Shown here piece by piece: positions 44,575 through 54,550 of a stretch of 64,000 nt of DNA. Both the position numbers and the translations under genes were made by a program. The stretch covers positions 455,772 to 519,771 of the forward strand of contig DAKJ01000018.1 of assembly GCA_002496565.1 (NCBI GenBank), given 5' to 3'. The DNA is from Methanosarcina sp. UBA289. GTDB lineage: Archaea > Halobacteriota > Methanosarcinia > Methanosarcinales > Methanosarcinaceae. Below the pieces are notes generated by a model, which was not told the origin of the DNA, did no database searches, and saw only the letters and a list, made by a program, of their open reading frames with translations. How positions within the stretch are numbered: the stretch's first letter is position 1; each line of letters starts with the position of its first letter.

Positions 44575-45129
44575 TCATTTTTGCTTTTTTCCGACAACGA
44601 TGTATACAGGGTTTTCAGGTTTGAACATTGTTTCTCCTGCAATTGGTGCACTTCTCGAAACCGAAATATGAACTACTTCATCAAAAATTCCGAGTTTTTT
44701 CATCGCCTCAATTGTCCTGACAACCGTTTCTATTCGGACGGCATTTACCACGATACTTCGAGCTTTTTTCTTGACAAGAGCCTCAAGAATGAAACCAATA
44801 TTTTTTGTTCCGCCGACAAAAGCACAATCAATAAAATCAGTAAAATTTTCAGAATTTAGGATATCCGAGGCTTCTCCAGCTAAAATCGTGGCATTTTCTA
44901 TATTGAAATTTTTAAAATTTGTTTCGGTAGCTCTCAGAGCTTCGTTTCGAGCATCTATAGCATAGATAGTCAAGTTTCGGGCAATCTTTGCTGCTTCAAT
45001 CGAGACTGATCCCGTACCGCAACCTACATCTGCAAATCGATCTCCTTCCCGCAGCCCGAGTTTGGAAAGAGATACGGCAATGATTTCGGGTTTTGTCGGA
45101 CCGCCGCTAACACTTACTATTTCGGACAT
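44575..45129 (-). CDS. cbiT: Cobalt-precorrin-6B C15-methyltransferase (decarboxylating)
   Basis: 184 residues with a class I methyltransferase fold: motif I FADVGCGTGSVSIEAA, acidic residue in YAIDARNEALRAT, and DFIDCAFVGGTKNIGFILEAL. CbiT methylates C-15 and decarboxylates the C-12 acetate chain. The ATG at 45129 (MSEIVSVSGGPTKPE) is preceded by AGGAAAAAC and matches the family N-terminus, so the frame open to 45165 is trimmed. First gene of the cbi operon; cbiD, cbiE and cbiJ are not in the window. Confidence 0.93.
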   Translation of the reverse strand: MSEIVSVSGGPTKPEIIAVSLSKLGLREGDRFADVGCGTGSVSIEAAKIARNLTIYAIDARNEALRATETNFKNFNIENATILAGEASDILNSENFTDFIDCAFVGGTKNIGFILEALVKKKARSIVVNAVRIETVVRTIEAMKKLGIFDEVVHISVSRSAPIAGETMFKPENPVYIVVGKKQK

Positions 45130-45887
45130 GTTTTTCCTCGCGAATAAAGTAAGGTAAATAAACAATTTAAATTAAATATACACCGATATAATTTTAGTTT
45201 TATATTTAGGCCGCTTTAACAAAAGGCCAGAAGATACGGGTCATTAAATATCATTAAATAAGTTATGTACAAAGAATTGAAATTAGATTTTTTAGATTAA
45301 CTCGATTATAAATATAACTTGTTGTAGATATACCTTATTACCGGCAAGAAGGGCAGGATAGGAAAGTAAACTTTCATGAAACTGTAAAAAAGCAAGTAAA
45401 ACTTCTACAAGAAAACCTTAGACCAATTTCGTACACTAATTTTAAAAACCCTTTTTAGGAAGTATCCAGGAATTTTACAAAAGGAAAAGATAGCAATGTG
45501 TCCTGTCACTCTTGATACAGAATATAACAGATTATACATATAGCATAAATAACTCACATAATGAGTATTATATACATTGTATATATAAGAAGATACATTG
45601 GCTATTTTGAAAGAAAGAGATTTTAACTATAACGACATATAATAACCTAAATATCGGCATATAAAGTAAGATACAACTCTCAGTATAGAATGTAAGATGC
45701 CGCTTGAGGAACAGTCGTAAGTGCTCCCCAAAAGAGAGTTTTTAAACGAGAATTTAGAGTTCTTAGGTAAAGTATAACTTATTTTCTGACCTGTGTACCT
45801 GAAAGATATCTTTTTCACATAGAAACCCCGCAGTGAAAGCCCGCTCTCTCGATGCAGGGCCCTGCCGCCTGAAAGAAAGGAGGAAAA
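45130..45887. other. Divergent intergenic region, leader with 12-bp palindrome
   Basis: About 760 bp between cbiT and the citrate synthase-like gene. TTTATATTTA near 45200 can serve the leftward operon. The right end is GC-rich compared with its surroundings: a perfect palindrome GCAGGGCCCTGC (45854-45865) lies 14 bases before the ribosome binding site of the rightward gene and could form a hairpin in its leader. No cobalamin riboswitch signature was found. Confidence 0.4.
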
Positions 45888-47219
45888 ATGATGAAAGTTT
45901 ACGAATCATATGAAGATCTGCCCAAATTAAAGCTGCCATATGGAAATGATATATACATAAGTGACAGCACTATCCGTGATGGTTCCCAGATGCCTGGGAT
46001 TGTCCTGAGCAGAGAACACAAGCTTCAAATCTATGAGTATCTGCACGAGATAGGAATCGAAAAACTTGAAGCCTTCGTATTCAATAAAAGGGATAGAGAT
46101 GCTGTAGATCGAATGCTTGATATAGGGTATGAGTTTCCCGAAGTCACAGGTTGGGCAAGAGCTTCAAGAACCGATATAGACAAAGTTCTCGAAGTAGACG
46201 GAATTAAAGAAACCGGTATTCTGATGTCTGTATCGGACACGCATATTTATTCTAAAATGAAGCTTTCAGGCAGAGCAGAAGCTGAAGAGAAATACCTGGA
46301 CGCTCTACAGTATGCAGTGGATCATGGACTTCGCACACGGGCTCATCTTGAGGATATGACAAGAGCAGATAATTATGGTTTTGTTTTTCCTCTAGTTGAA
46401 AAAATTACGGAAATTGATCCTGATTGTATTATCCGGGTCTGCGACACTGTTGGATACGGAATGCCCTTCATTAGTATAGATGAGCCTTACGGAATCCCGA
46501 AAATTGTGCAGCACCTCAAAAAAGAAATCGGGGTAAAAAATATAGAAACTCACATTCACGATGATTATGGATTTGGGTCAGCAAGTTCTATTGCAGGTTT
46601 TTGGCATGGAGCTAACTGGACAAGTGTAACTTTCCTGGGTATAGGAGAGCGTGCAGGGAATAGCGAGATGGAAAAAATCCTGCTTTTCCTGGAAGATAGA
46701 GTAGAAGGCTTTAATAAGTATAACCTTGAACCGGTTACACGTTTTGCAGCATTCATGGAAAAAGAACTTGGCCTACGGGTTCCGAGAAACAAAGCTGTTG
46801 TAGGGAAGAATATTTTTGCCCATGAATCAGGAATACACGCCGCAGGCGTCCTCAAAAATCCCTTTAACTATGAACCTTATCCTCCAGAACTAGTAGGAGG
46901 AAAGCGGTTCCTGCTCATAGGTGACTCTTCAGGTCTGGAGGTTATCCGCTATAAAGTTCAAGAGACCTTAAATGATCTTCTTGATGTTGAAACTATTGTG
47001 GAAAAAGACGACCGCAGGCTTCTGCAAATCCAGAATGAAATCCAGAAACTTTATGATAATGAAGAAAGAGTTTCCTGTATATCGGATGAAGAGCTCCTTG
47101 CTTATGTGGAAAAATACTTCCTTTACCAGCCAATCTGCAACCTAACACATGCAGGTAGAGGAAAACTGAAAAATAAAGGAAAAATAGCTGATTCCGAGGA
47201 AGAAAAATTGAAGGAATGA
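45888..47219 (+). CDS. Probable (Re)-citrate synthase (isopropylmalate/homocitrate synthase family)
   Basis: 443 residues. HMGL-like TIM barrel with ISDSTIRDGSQMPG, RAHLEDMTRADNYGFV, RVCDTVGYGMP, THIHDDYGFGSASS and FLGIGERAGNSEMEKIL; the metal-binding HxH is HIHDD. A C-terminal part begins with NKAVVGKNIFAHESGIHAAGVL. It lacks the long regulatory domain of leucine-pathway LeuA. Methanosarcina makes 2-oxoglutarate by the oxidative route using a Re-face citrate synthase of this family, and the convergent isocitrate dehydrogenase gene 24 bp away supports that reading. Homocitrate synthase (AksA) or citramalate synthase are the alternatives. GGAGG (45879-45883) supports ATG 45888 or 45891. Confidence 0.75.
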   Translation: MMKVYESYEDLPKLKLPYGNDIYISDSTIRDGSQMPGIVLSREHKLQIYEYLHEIGIEKLEAFVFNKRDRDAVDRMLDIGYEFPEVTGWARASRTDIDKVLEVDGIKETGILMSVSDTHIYSKMKLSGRAEAEEKYLDALQYAVDHGLRTRAHLEDMTRADNYGFVFPLVEKITEIDPDCIIRVCDTVGYGMPFISIDEPYGIPKIVQHLKKEIGVKNIETHIHDDYGFGSASSIAGFWHGANWTSVTFLGIGERAGNSEMEKILLFLEDRVEGFNKYNLEPVTRFAAFMEKELGLRVPRNKAVVGKNIFAHESGIHAAGVLKNPFNYEPYPPELVGGKRFLLIGDSSGLEVIRYKVQETLNDLLDVETIVEKDDRRLLQIQNEIQKLYDNEERVSCISDEELLAYVEKYFLYQPICNLTHAGRGKLKNKGKIADSEEEKLKE

Positions 47220-47242
47220 AAAAGATTTCCTTCAATACGTTC

Positions 47243-48271
47243 TTATTTTAGAATTTCTGCCGTATACTTTGCAATCTCACCAGCCATCTGACTGAGTTTT
47301 GCATTGCCTCCGAGATCATAAGTTACATACTTACCTTCAGAGATTACGCGGTTTGTAGCCTTAAATATCGCTTCGGACTTTTCCTTTTCGCCAAGATAAT
47401 CAAGCATCCATGCTCCTGCAAGTACGGTTGCGACAGGATTAACCTTGTCCTGGCCTGCATACTTTGGAGCTGAACCGTGAGCAGGCTCAAACATTGCGAA
47501 GGAATCACCTATATTGGCAGAGTAGATTAACCCAATGCTGCCTACGAGTGCCGAGCATTCCTCACTGATTACATCCATAAAGAGGTTTGTAGAAAGGAGA
47601 ACCTTTTTATTGAAAATCTGTGGGTTCTTAATTAGCTGCTGGGCAATATTGTCAATGTGATAGGGCCAGATCTCAATGTCTGGATAGTTCTGCCCAACCT
47701 TTTCTACTTCTTCTAAGAAAGAACCACAGGTCAGTTTCAGAATATTGCTCTTATGGATTGGCACAACAGCGTCATAGCCTCTTCTTTTTGCTTCCTCAAA
47801 AGCATAGCTGGCAATCTTGCTGGATGCAGTGCGTGTAATTTTACGGATTGCAATTGAGACATCGTCTGTGAGCTGGATTTCCTCTCCAATGTAGAGGCCT
47901 TCTGTACCCTCGCGCACACAAACCATTTCCACATCTCCGAGAGGGGCACTTGTGTTAGGGAAAGTCTTGATTGGCCTGACATTTGCATAAAGATCATATT
48001 TTGTTCTTATAGATACGGCCACACTTCTTGGAGAGCCTATTCCTCCGGGCGTGGTTGTCGGCCCTTTAAAGCAGGCATCTGAACTGTCAAGGATTTCCCA
48101 GGTTTCATTCGGAACAAGGGAATTTCCTCCATGCTTTTCCCACCAACCGGCTCCTGCCTCACACATAACAAATTCGACATCTGTGCCAGCGGCTTCTGTA
48201 ACTTTAAGCATTGCGTCTACAAGCTCGGGGCCTACCCCGTCACCTTTGATTACTGCTGCGGTTTTGCTCAT
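47243..48271 (-). CDS. icd: Isocitrate dehydrogenase (NADP type), IMDH/ICDH family
   Basis: 342 residues. Family signatures: VIKGDGVGPELVDAML, the substrate loop GIGSPRSVAVSIRTKYDLYANVRP with a Ser rather than the Leu pattern of isopropylmalate dehydrogenase, VREGTEGLYIGEE, and the coenzyme site HGSAPKYAGQDKVNPVA. The Lys-Tyr after HGSAP is the pair that marks NADP use in the E. coli enzyme. GGTGAT before ATG 48271 sets the start over GTG 48280. It converges with the citrate-synthase-like gene, 23 bp apart, consistent with two steps of a citrate-to-2-oxoglutarate route. Homoisocitrate dehydrogenase (AksF) is the main alternative. Confidence 0.8.
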   Translation of the reverse strand: MSKTAAVIKGDGVGPELVDAMLKVTEAAGTDVEFVMCEAGAGWWEKHGGNSLVPNETWEILDSSDACFKGPTTTPGGIGSPRSVAVSIRTKYDLYANVRPIKTFPNTSAPLGDVEMVCVREGTEGLYIGEEIQLTDDVSIAIRKITRTASSKIASYAFEEAKRRGYDAVVPIHKSNILKLTCGSFLEEVEKVGQNYPDIEIWPYHIDNIAQQLIKNPQIFNKKVLLSTNLFMDVISEECSALVGSIGLIYSANIGDSFAMFEPAHGSAPKYAGQDKVNPVATVLAGAWMLDYLGEKEKSEAIFKATNRVISEGKYVTYDLGGNAKLSQMAGEIAKYTAEILK

Positions 48272-48657
48272 AATTATCACCAGATCTTAGGGTTCGTATT
48301 TAAAGAACCGTAGCGACTGAAAATATAAAAGGGGAACTTTTCGAAAATTCGGTAAGAATAACTGGATCTTCCAGCGTACTCAACGTAAGGCTATATATTT
48401 CAAGTTTTGGGTAATTAATACTATGCCGAGCAATTCTAACGCGAGGTTGGGTATAAGACACAGATGCCTGCACACATGTATAAAAAATTGGATTCCATTT
48501 TCAGGAAGTATCATTCAAAAAGTGTTATTCTAAAAGTATCATTCCATACTTATCCGTAACTTTCGATAAAGAAATGCAAATCTGAGTCAAAACCGGAGAC
48601 ACTTCAAAGAATGTGAGCTTTGATCAAAACCGGAACTTTAACCTTTGAGGAGTGAAA
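48272..48657. other. Divergent intergenic region
   Basis: 386 bp with the promoters of icd (left) and the TatD-like gene (right); GGCTATATATTTC near 48390 is TATA-like. No gene is called. Confidence 0.35.
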
Positions 48658-49500
48658 ATGCCTGCCAAAATTCCGATTACCGATAATCATATGCATATCG
48701 ACCTTAGAGCTAGAGGACTTGAAGCAATAAAGGATTTCAAGAACTCCGGAGGAACTCATATAATTTTGGTCACCAAACCCAGTTGGTCGCTTGGAATAAC
48801 GGTCAAAAAACCTGAAGATTACCTGAAGGTTTTTGATGAAACCATAGAAATCGCGTCAAAAATCAGGGAACTGGGAGTTGGAGCTTTTCCTGTACTTGGA
48901 GTCCATCCGGCAGAGATCTCAAGGCTTACCGAGTATATGGATCTGCAGAAAGCTACAGAGATCATGAAGACAGGTCTCGAACTTGCTTCAGGTTATGTGG
49001 AAAAAGGGCTCGCCGTAGGAATAAAGTCAGGGCGCCCTCATTACCCTGTGTCTACGGAAGTCTGGGAAGCTTCGAATGAGATAATGGAGTACGCTTTTTC
49101 CCTGGGAAAAGAACAGGATTGTGCGGTCCAGCTTCATACCGAAAGCGTAGGAGAGCCTGAACTCCAGGACATAGCAGAGAGAGCCAGAAAAACAGGAATT
49201 AAAATGTACAAAGTTGTCAAACATTACTCTCCACCTCTGGTAAAAACCTGTGAAGAACTTGGGCTTTTTCCGGGAGTGATATCGGCCAAAGGAGCAATCG
49301 AACAAGCGCTTGAGGAAGGTACACGGTTTATGATGGAAACAGATTACATCGATGATCCTGACAGACCAGGCGCAGTACTCGGCCCGAAAACAATTCCCAG
49401 AAGAACCATAAAGCTGATGGAAACGTACGGTGAAGAGCCTTTTTGGATAATTCATAAAGAAAATCCTGAAAAGGTATATGAAGTCGAAATTGATATTTAA
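48658..49500 (+). CDS. TatD-related TIM-barrel metal-dependent hydrolase (COG1099)
   Basis: 280 residues. An amidohydrolase-type barrel with the first metal motif DNHMHIDLR (HxH), FPVLGVHPAEISRL after strand 3, VGIKSGRPHYP, a His in QLHTESVGE, KHYSPP and the closing Asp in METDYIDDPDRPGAVLGPKTIPRR. This last stretch is typical of the archaeal COG1099 group, of unknown substrate. GAGGAG five bases before ATG 48658 sets the start. It is transcribed alone. Confidence 0.85.
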   Translation: MPAKIPITDNHMHIDLRARGLEAIKDFKNSGGTHIILVTKPSWSLGITVKKPEDYLKVFDETIEIASKIRELGVGAFPVLGVHPAEISRLTEYMDLQKATEIMKTGLELASGYVEKGLAVGIKSGRPHYPVSTEVWEASNEIMEYAFSLGKEQDCAVQLHTESVGEPELQDIAERARKTGIKMYKVVKHYSPPLVKTCEELGLFPGVISAKGAIEQALEEGTRFMMETDYIDDPDRPGAVLGPKTIPRRTIKLMETYGEEPFWIIHKENPEKVYEVEIDI

Positions 49501-49829
49501 AGGCGCCTTTCGGGGAAAATAAATCAGATGAAAAGAAATAGCATATGTTTAAAAAATAATAACTGAAAAAAGGTTTAAAACAAAGAGAAGGCTTAAAACA
49601 AAAAAGACCTAAAGCCGGAAAAAAGCACGTAAAAGTAGAGGGTGAAGGGATTAAGAAGACACCTTCGAATTAAACCCTCTGTCGTTTCCAGAAGGAGAGA
49701 ACTGCCAGAAACCAGATGTTACTGCCGGAACATAACCTGCAGTTAAAATTCACCTTTTCGTATTCTACTTTGAAATTTGCTTCGTTATATCTGCTTTGAA
49801 ATTTACTTTCTCGGCATCTACTTTGAAAT
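49501..49829. other. Intergenic region with short imperfect repeats
   Basis: No gene. Two similar blocks ATCTRCTTTGAAATTTACTTTC occur in a row near 49785-49837, running into the end of the MBF1 gene. Confidence 0.35.
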
Positions 49830-50315
49830 TTACTTTCTTTTTATTTTCACTATATCTCCAAGGGTAGTATCTTTCTTAAGATGAGAAACTTCCTGTCCTG
49901 AGACCTCCACACGTTCAGTAAGTTTGATGTTAAGAGCATGTTCGAGTTTCTTTCGGACGGATTCCTCTGGTACGATTTCGCTGCGTTCGATCTTTTTGAT
50001 CAAAGATACTTTTTCTTTGATACTTTCAGCTAGGTCTTCCTGAGACCAGCCTTTGGCTTCTCTGGCATCCCGGATAATCTGATCATAGTTATCCAGGAGT
50101 TCGTCTTTCAAAATATCGAAAAAATCCTTTTTTGGCCTATTTTCGGCTCGCGTTACCGTCCGAACCACCGGAGAGACTTTTCTTGATACGGGAGTCCGTT
50201 TATCAACGGGTTTACCGTAAGAGGCACATTTTTGGCAAACTTGGAGCTCGCTGTTATCAATTGTAATGCATATAGGCTTTCCGCGGATCTCTGCACCACA
50301 TATTTCGCACTGCAT
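49830..50315 (-). CDS. Archaeal multiprotein bridging factor 1 (aMBF1)
   Basis: 161 residues. A zinc ribbon at the N-terminus ([10 protein letters not shown] and CQKCASYG), a basic linker, then a Cro/C1-type helix-turn-helix ([34 protein letters not shown]) and the MBF1 tail ([11 protein letters not shown]). aMBF1 binds TBP in eukaryotes and the small ribosomal subunit in archaea. The ATG at 50315 follows GTGATC. It is divergent from PAN with 57 bp between the starts, an arrangement that may be shared control. Confidence 0.9.
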   Translation of the reverse strand: MQCEICGAEIRGKPICITIDNSELQVCQKCASYGKPVDKRTPVSRKVSPVVRTVTRAENRPKKDFFDILKDELLDNYDQIIRDAREAKGWSQEDLAESIKEKVSLIKKIERSEIVPEESVRKKLEHALNIKLTERVEVSGQEVSHLKKDTTLGDIVKIKRK

Positions 50316-50372
50316 ATTGATCACTTCGAAAACGCTATATACGGTATGAACTTAAATATTATTCGGAGCTCC

Positions 50373-51668
50373 ATGACGGAAAGTACCAGAAGTAAGGATG
50401 AAAGCATGCGCAGTCACCTTGGTAAGCCCGGACCTGTGTATGACGGAATCGAGCCTGGAGAGCTGGGGGAAGTAACTGAAAGCGTCCAGGACCGAATGAG
50501 GCAACTTGAAAGCCGAAACAGTTATCTGGAAGAGCAGTGCAGCCAGATTGAATCCGAAAAACGTTATCTGGAAAACCAGAAGATAAAATATGAACGGGAA
50601 ATAAGAAAGCTGCAGTCTGAACTCGATCGGATGAAGACCTCTCCGCTCATCATTGGTACGGTCATTGATGTGATTAAGAATGATAGAATAATTGTCCGGA
50701 GCAGCAACGGACCTCAGTTTTTGGTTAACGTCTCACAATATATTGATGAGAAAAAACTGCTGCCAGGGGCAAAGGTTGCCCTTAACCAGCATACGCTTGC
50801 CATTGCCGAGGTTATTCCTTCAACGGAAGAGCCTTTTGTTGCTGCAATGGAAGTCCTCGAAAGCGTAGAAGTGGACTATGACCAGATCGGCGGTCTCGAT
50901 GAGCAGATTCAGGAACTTCAGGAAGCAGTCGAGCTTCCTCTCATCGAGCCGGAAAGATTTGCCCGGATAGGTATTGAGCCTCCGAAGGGAGTGCTTCTTT
51001 ATGGGCTTCCGGGAACAGGAAAAACTCTGCTTGCGAAAGCTGTGGCTCACAGAACTAATGCAACCTTTATTAGAGTTGTAGGTTCTGAGCTCGTGCAGAA
51101 ATATATTGGGGACGGTTCCAAACTCGTAAGAGAAATCTTCGAGATGGCCCGGAAAAAAGCTCCGAGTATTATTTTCATTGATGAGTTGGACTCGATTGCT
51201 GCAAGGCGTTTGAATGAAACGACTGGAGCAGACCGTGAGGTTCAGAGGACGCTCATGCAGTTGCTGGCAGAGATGGATGGCTTTGATAAAAGAAGAAATA
51301 TCAGGATTATTGCAGCAACAAACCGTCCTGATGTCCTTGATCCGGCAATTCTGAGACCAGGTCGTTTTGACAGGCTTGTCCATGTCCCAATGCCCGGGGT
51401 AGAAGCCAGAGGAAAGATTTTCAAAATCCACTGTGAGAGAATGACTCTTGCAGGAGACATCGACTTTAAAAGGCTTGCAAAAGCTACCGAAGGAATGAGT
51501 GGAGCAGACCTGAAGGCAATCGCCACTGAAGCAGGTATGTTTGCGGTGAGGAAAGACAAGGAACTGGTTGAGATGGAAGATTTCCTCGAGGCGGTCGAGA
51601 AGGTATCTATAGCTGCAGATACACAGAAGATGATGCCTGCCAGTCTTCCTGAAACTATGTTTGTGTAA
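50373..51668 (+). CDS. pan: Proteasome-activating nucleotidase
   Basis: 431 residues, the usual PAN length. An N-terminal coiled coil (about 30-80, [19 protein letters not shown]) leads to an OB domain ([13 protein letters not shown]) and an AAA+ domain with Walker A GLPGTGKT, Walker [12 protein letters not shown], sensor [11 protein letters not shown] and arginine finger LRPGRFDR. It unfolds proteins and feeds them to the 20S proteasome. The C-terminus ends MFV instead of the usual HbYX (Tyr second from the end), so gate opening may rely on Phe. Start chosen at ATG 50373 behind GGAG; ATG 50406 is another option. Confidence 0.95.
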   Translation: MTESTRSKDESMRSHLGKPGPVYDGIEPGELGEVTESVQDRMRQLESRNSYLEEQCSQIESEKRYLENQKIKYEREIRKLQSELDRMKTSPLIIGTVIDVIKNDRIIVRSSNGPQFLVNVSQYIDEKKLLPGAKVALNQHTLAIAEVIPSTEEPFVAAMEVLESVEVDYDQIGGLDEQIQELQEAVELPLIEPERFARIGIEPPKGVLLYGLPGTGKTLLAKAVAHRTNATFIRVVGSELVQKYIGDGSKLVREIFEMARKKAPSIIFIDELDSIAARRLNETTGADREVQRTLMQLLAEMDGFDKRRNIRIIAATNRPDVLDPAILRPGRFDRLVHVPMPGVEARGKIFKIHCERMTLAGDIDFKRLAKATEGMSGADLKAIATEAGMFAVRKDKELVEMEDFLEAVEKVSIAADTQKMMPASLPETMFV

Positions 51669-51694
51669 AAAAATCACTGTTAAACCTAATGAAA

Positions 51695-51720
51695 AGCCCT
51701 TCAGGGGCTCATTTTTATCT
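51695..51720 (+). terminator. Terminator after pan
   Basis: AGCCC-TTCAG-GGGCT (51695-51709) forms a five-base stem followed by ATTTTTATC. Confidence 0.5.
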
Positions 51721-51768
51721 TCGGCTTTTTTTACTTTGACTTGAGAGCTCAAGTTTTTTGCAGGAAAA

Positions 51769-52443
51769 TTGAGGATTTTTTGGGAAAGGGGCTTTCATTG
51801 GAAAGCCTGTAAGGTAAACCCGACAAACTATTTTTGTAATCCAGACGTAAAAAGTACCGTGGATTCAGATTTTCATATCAAGCCAGAAATTCGAATTCTA
51901 GGTATAGATGATTCTGCGCTCCTCAGTGAAAAGGTGATGATAGTAGGGACTGTTTTTCGAGGAGGAGACTGGATTGACGGTGTCCTTCGTTCAGAGATTA
52001 CAAAAGACGGGCTTGATGCTACTGATGTTATCTGCAAAATGATAAAGAAAAGTAAACATTACGGCCAAATAAGAGTAGTTATTCTCAACGGAATCACCTA
52101 TGGAGGCTTTAACGTCGTCAATATACAGATGCTTTACAGGGAAACCGGAATCCCTGTAGTTGTAGTTATGCGGACCTATCCGGATTTTGAGAAAATCAAA
52201 TCCGCCCTTAAATATTTTCCGGATGGAGAAGAGCGCTGGGCAATAATAAAGAGAGCAGGGAAAGTAGAAAAAATCTCAGGTGAAAAAAGTCCCATTTATG
52301 TCCAGAGAGCAGGCATAGGCCTGGAGACTGTAAAAAAGATTATCCGGCTCACATCGATCAGAAGCAATATTCCTGAACCTTTGAGGGTTGCGCATCTGAT
52401 TGCGACAGGTATTATCCTGGGAGAGTCTAAAGGAAAAGCATAA
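51769..52443 (+). CDS. UPF0215 (DUF99) family protein
   Basis: 224 residues in the widest frame. The conserved core is EIRILGIDDSALLSEKVMIVGTVFRGG, DWIDGVLRSEITKDGLDATD, VVILNGITYGGFNVVN, GIPVVVVMRTYP and a C-terminal LRVAHLIATGIILGESKG. DUF99 has an endonuclease-V-like fold (ILGIDDS matches the start of the core strand and its Asp), but no reaction is known for the archaeal family. The start is uncertain: TTG 51769 gives 30 residues with no family character (RIFWERGFHWKACKVN) before the GTG at 51859, which is a likelier start near the core. Confidence 0.82.
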   Translation: MRIFWERGFHWKACKVNPTNYFCNPDVKSTVDSDFHIKPEIRILGIDDSALLSEKVMIVGTVFRGGDWIDGVLRSEITKDGLDATDVICKMIKKSKHYGQIRVVILNGITYGGFNVVNIQMLYRETGIPVVVVMRTYPDFEKIKSALKYFPDGEERWAIIKRAGKVEKISGEKSPIYVQRAGIGLETVKKIIRLTSIRSNIPEPLRVAHLIATGIILGESKGKA

Positions 52444-52790
52444 TTGTGCTCTAATAAAGAGAAAGGTAAAAATACAGAGACGGCTTCAGAAAAATAAAAT
52501 AATAAAAAATAAACATTTTAGTTAAAGAAAATAAAAAAGATAAAGAATAAGTATAGTAATAAAACCGGATCATAATTATCTATAGAAAACCTAAGGCTAA
52601 GTAGGAAAATAGAAAAATTTGATAAAATTATTAAATAAATACAGTATAAGTTTAAAGACTGGAACAGGAAAACTATTAAATTGAAAACTGTATATGTGAT
52701 GGTTAAAATACATGTGTTCCCTCTAAAAATACATTTATTCTTTACTACTAGTCATAAAAATTACCCCATAGAATGGAGGAAAACAGTAGC
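52444..52790. other. Intergenic region before ftsZ
   Basis: Strongly A-rich, 340 bp, no gene. It ends with GGAGG (52775-52779) for ftsZ. Confidence 0.35.
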
Positions 52791-53918
52791 ATGAGATCCA
52801 TTGTGGAAGAAGCCCTTGCTCGATCTGCCCTGGAAGGACGCGCCGGGCAGAGAGAGTACTCAAATTTAGATTACTCTAACGTAATAGATTCAGATGTTGA
52901 TTCTGAACTCGAAGAGATCCTCAGAAGCCTTAAAACAACTATCAAAGTGGTAGGTTGCGGAGGCGGTGGCTCAAACAGCATCCAGCGCATGATGGGTGAA
53001 GGAATACAGGGAGCGGACCTCGTTGCCTTGAATACCGATGCCCAGCACCTTCTTCATATCCGCTCCGGTAAAAAGATTCTTATCGGGAAAAAGAAAACCC
53101 GTGGACTTGGAGCTGGCAGTCTCCCCCAGATCGGAGAAGATGCTGCAGTCGAGAGTATCGATGAAATTAATAAAGTTGTCGAAGGCTCTGACATGGTCTT
53201 TATTACCGCAGGCCTCGGAGGAGGAACAGGCACGGGATCAGCACCTATAGTCGCTGAGGCCGCTAGAGATGCAGGAGCCCTTACAATCGCAGTCGTTACC
53301 CTACCCTTCAGTGTGGAAGGTCATGTACGCAGAACCAATGCAGAAGCCGGACTTGAACGCCTGAGAGATGTCGCAGACACAGTGATAGTAGTTCCCAACG
53401 ATAAGTTGATCGAAGTAGTTCCGAGACTCCCGCTCCAGGCCGCCTTTAAAGTCTCAGATGAAGTTCTTATGAGAGCCGTAAAGGGCATAACCGAGCTGAT
53501 CACAAAACCCGGACTTGTAAACCTCGACTTTGCAGATATTCGAACTGTTATGCAGAACGGAGGCGTTGCAATGATAGGGCTTGGAGAGTCCGACGGAGAA
53601 AACAAAGCTGTCGAATCCGTACAAAAAGCACTGCGTAGCCCTCTTCTTGATGTAGATATATCAGGTGCGACCTCTGCTCTTGTTAATGTGGTTGGAGGCC
53701 CTGACATGACAATTTCGGAAGCTGAGTCTGTCGTTCAGGAAGTTTACAGCCGGATAGACGCAAACGCCCGCCTGATCTGGGGTGCACAGGTTGATCCTGA
53801 CCTCGAACAGACCGTACGTACCATGATCGTGGTTACAGGAGTAACATCTGCCCAGATTTATGGTCATGGAAATGACAAAGATATTACCTATAAATATGGA
53901 ATTGATTTTGTAGAGTGA
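52791..53918 (+). CDS. ftsZ: Cell division protein FtsZ
   Basis: 375 residues. Tubulin-like GTPase that forms the division ring. GTP-binding parts are [27 protein letters not shown] and the signature [16 protein letters not shown]; the synergy loop catalytic [11 protein letters not shown] is intact. An N-terminal extension of about 45 residues is usual for archaeal FtsZ1, and the tail after the GTPase core is short ([13 protein letters not shown]). ATG 52791, eleven bases after GGAGG, is favoured over ATG 52773, which overlaps that ribosome binding site. Next in the same direction is secE, 416 bp away. Confidence 0.95.
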   Translation: MRSIVEEALARSALEGRAGQREYSNLDYSNVIDSDVDSELEEILRSLKTTIKVVGCGGGGSNSIQRMMGEGIQGADLVALNTDAQHLLHIRSGKKILIGKKKTRGLGAGSLPQIGEDAAVESIDEINKVVEGSDMVFITAGLGGGTGTGSAPIVAEAARDAGALTIAVVTLPFSVEGHVRRTNAEAGLERLRDVADTVIVVPNDKLIEVVPRLPLQAAFKVSDEVLMRAVKGITELITKPGLVNLDFADIRTVMQNGGVAMIGLGESDGENKAVESVQKALRSPLLDVDISGATSALVNVVGGPDMTISEAESVVQEVYSRIDANARLIWGAQVDPDLEQTVRTMIVVTGVTSAQIYGHGNDKDITYKYGIDFVE

Positions 53919-54334
53919 TTATACCTGAGACAAAAGGGATTGAAATCATCGATTGGAGAAAAGTACTGTTTTCCTCTCTTTAAAATAAAAAAAGAGATAG
54001 GAATAAAAACCAATCGAAAACTATTTTTATGGTAAATGCCGTATGGTGCCGATACAATTCGACATCAAAAAAGAAATATTTCTACTGACGCGATTAACGC
54101 TTTGGAACAAATAGAAATCCAGCATCGAAATCTTTTTACGTTTTAAGAGTCGTGTCAGTGATATCTTCATATAATAGGAATTAATAATATAAACCGCCCG
54201 TTCCTTCCTTAAAATAAATCCAGAAATTCTATGTTTAAGAAGTATGAATTTCGGAAATGGAAAACCCATAGGAAGAACTCTAGGCAAAAATTAAAGAAAG
54301 ATGAATAAAATAAAGAAAACCTGGATGTGAATTG
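53919..54334. other. Intergenic region before secE
   Basis: 416 bp, AT-rich; promoter of the secE-spt5 operon presumably lies here. No gene is seen. Confidence 0.35.
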
Positions 54335-54550
54335 ATGGTAGAATCCACGTTTGAACCGAAAATAACTGCAGAAAGCGTTGGTCAGGTAATCCGGGCACAC
54401 CTGAGAGTCCTGAAACTTACTAAAAAACCGTCCAGGGAAGAGTTCTTGACCATTGCCAAAGTTGCAGGTATTGGCATTCTGGCTGTGGGAGCAATAGGAT
54501 TTATAGTATATGTACTGTTGACAATGTTGCCCCAGTGGGTGGCTCAATGA
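54335..54550 (+). CDS. secE: Protein translocase subunit SecE/Sec61 gamma
   Basis: 71 residues, a single C-terminal membrane segment (IGILAVGAIGFIVYVLLTML) preceded by an amphipathic helix and a Lys/Arg-rich stretch (RVLKLTKKPSREEFLTIAKVAG), the standard SecE/Sss1 layout. It clamps the SecY channel. The stop overlaps the start of spt5 (ATGA, 54547-54550). First gene of the secE-spt5-rpl cluster, an order conserved in archaea. Confidence 0.93.
   Translation: MVESTFEPKITAESVGQVIRAHLRVLKLTKKPSREEFLTIAKVAGIGILAVGAIGFIVYVLLTMLPQWVAQ

Noticed and set aside
45790..45887. Riboswitch before the citrate synthase-like gene
   Set aside because: There is a palindrome and a GC-rich stretch, but no known riboswitch consensus (cobalamin, TPP, SAM, fluoride) was matched.
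48422..48532. Short ORF between icd and the TatD-like gene
   Set aside because: Cys pair looked like a zinc ribbon at first, but spacing does not fit L37e or related proteins and there is no ribosome binding site.
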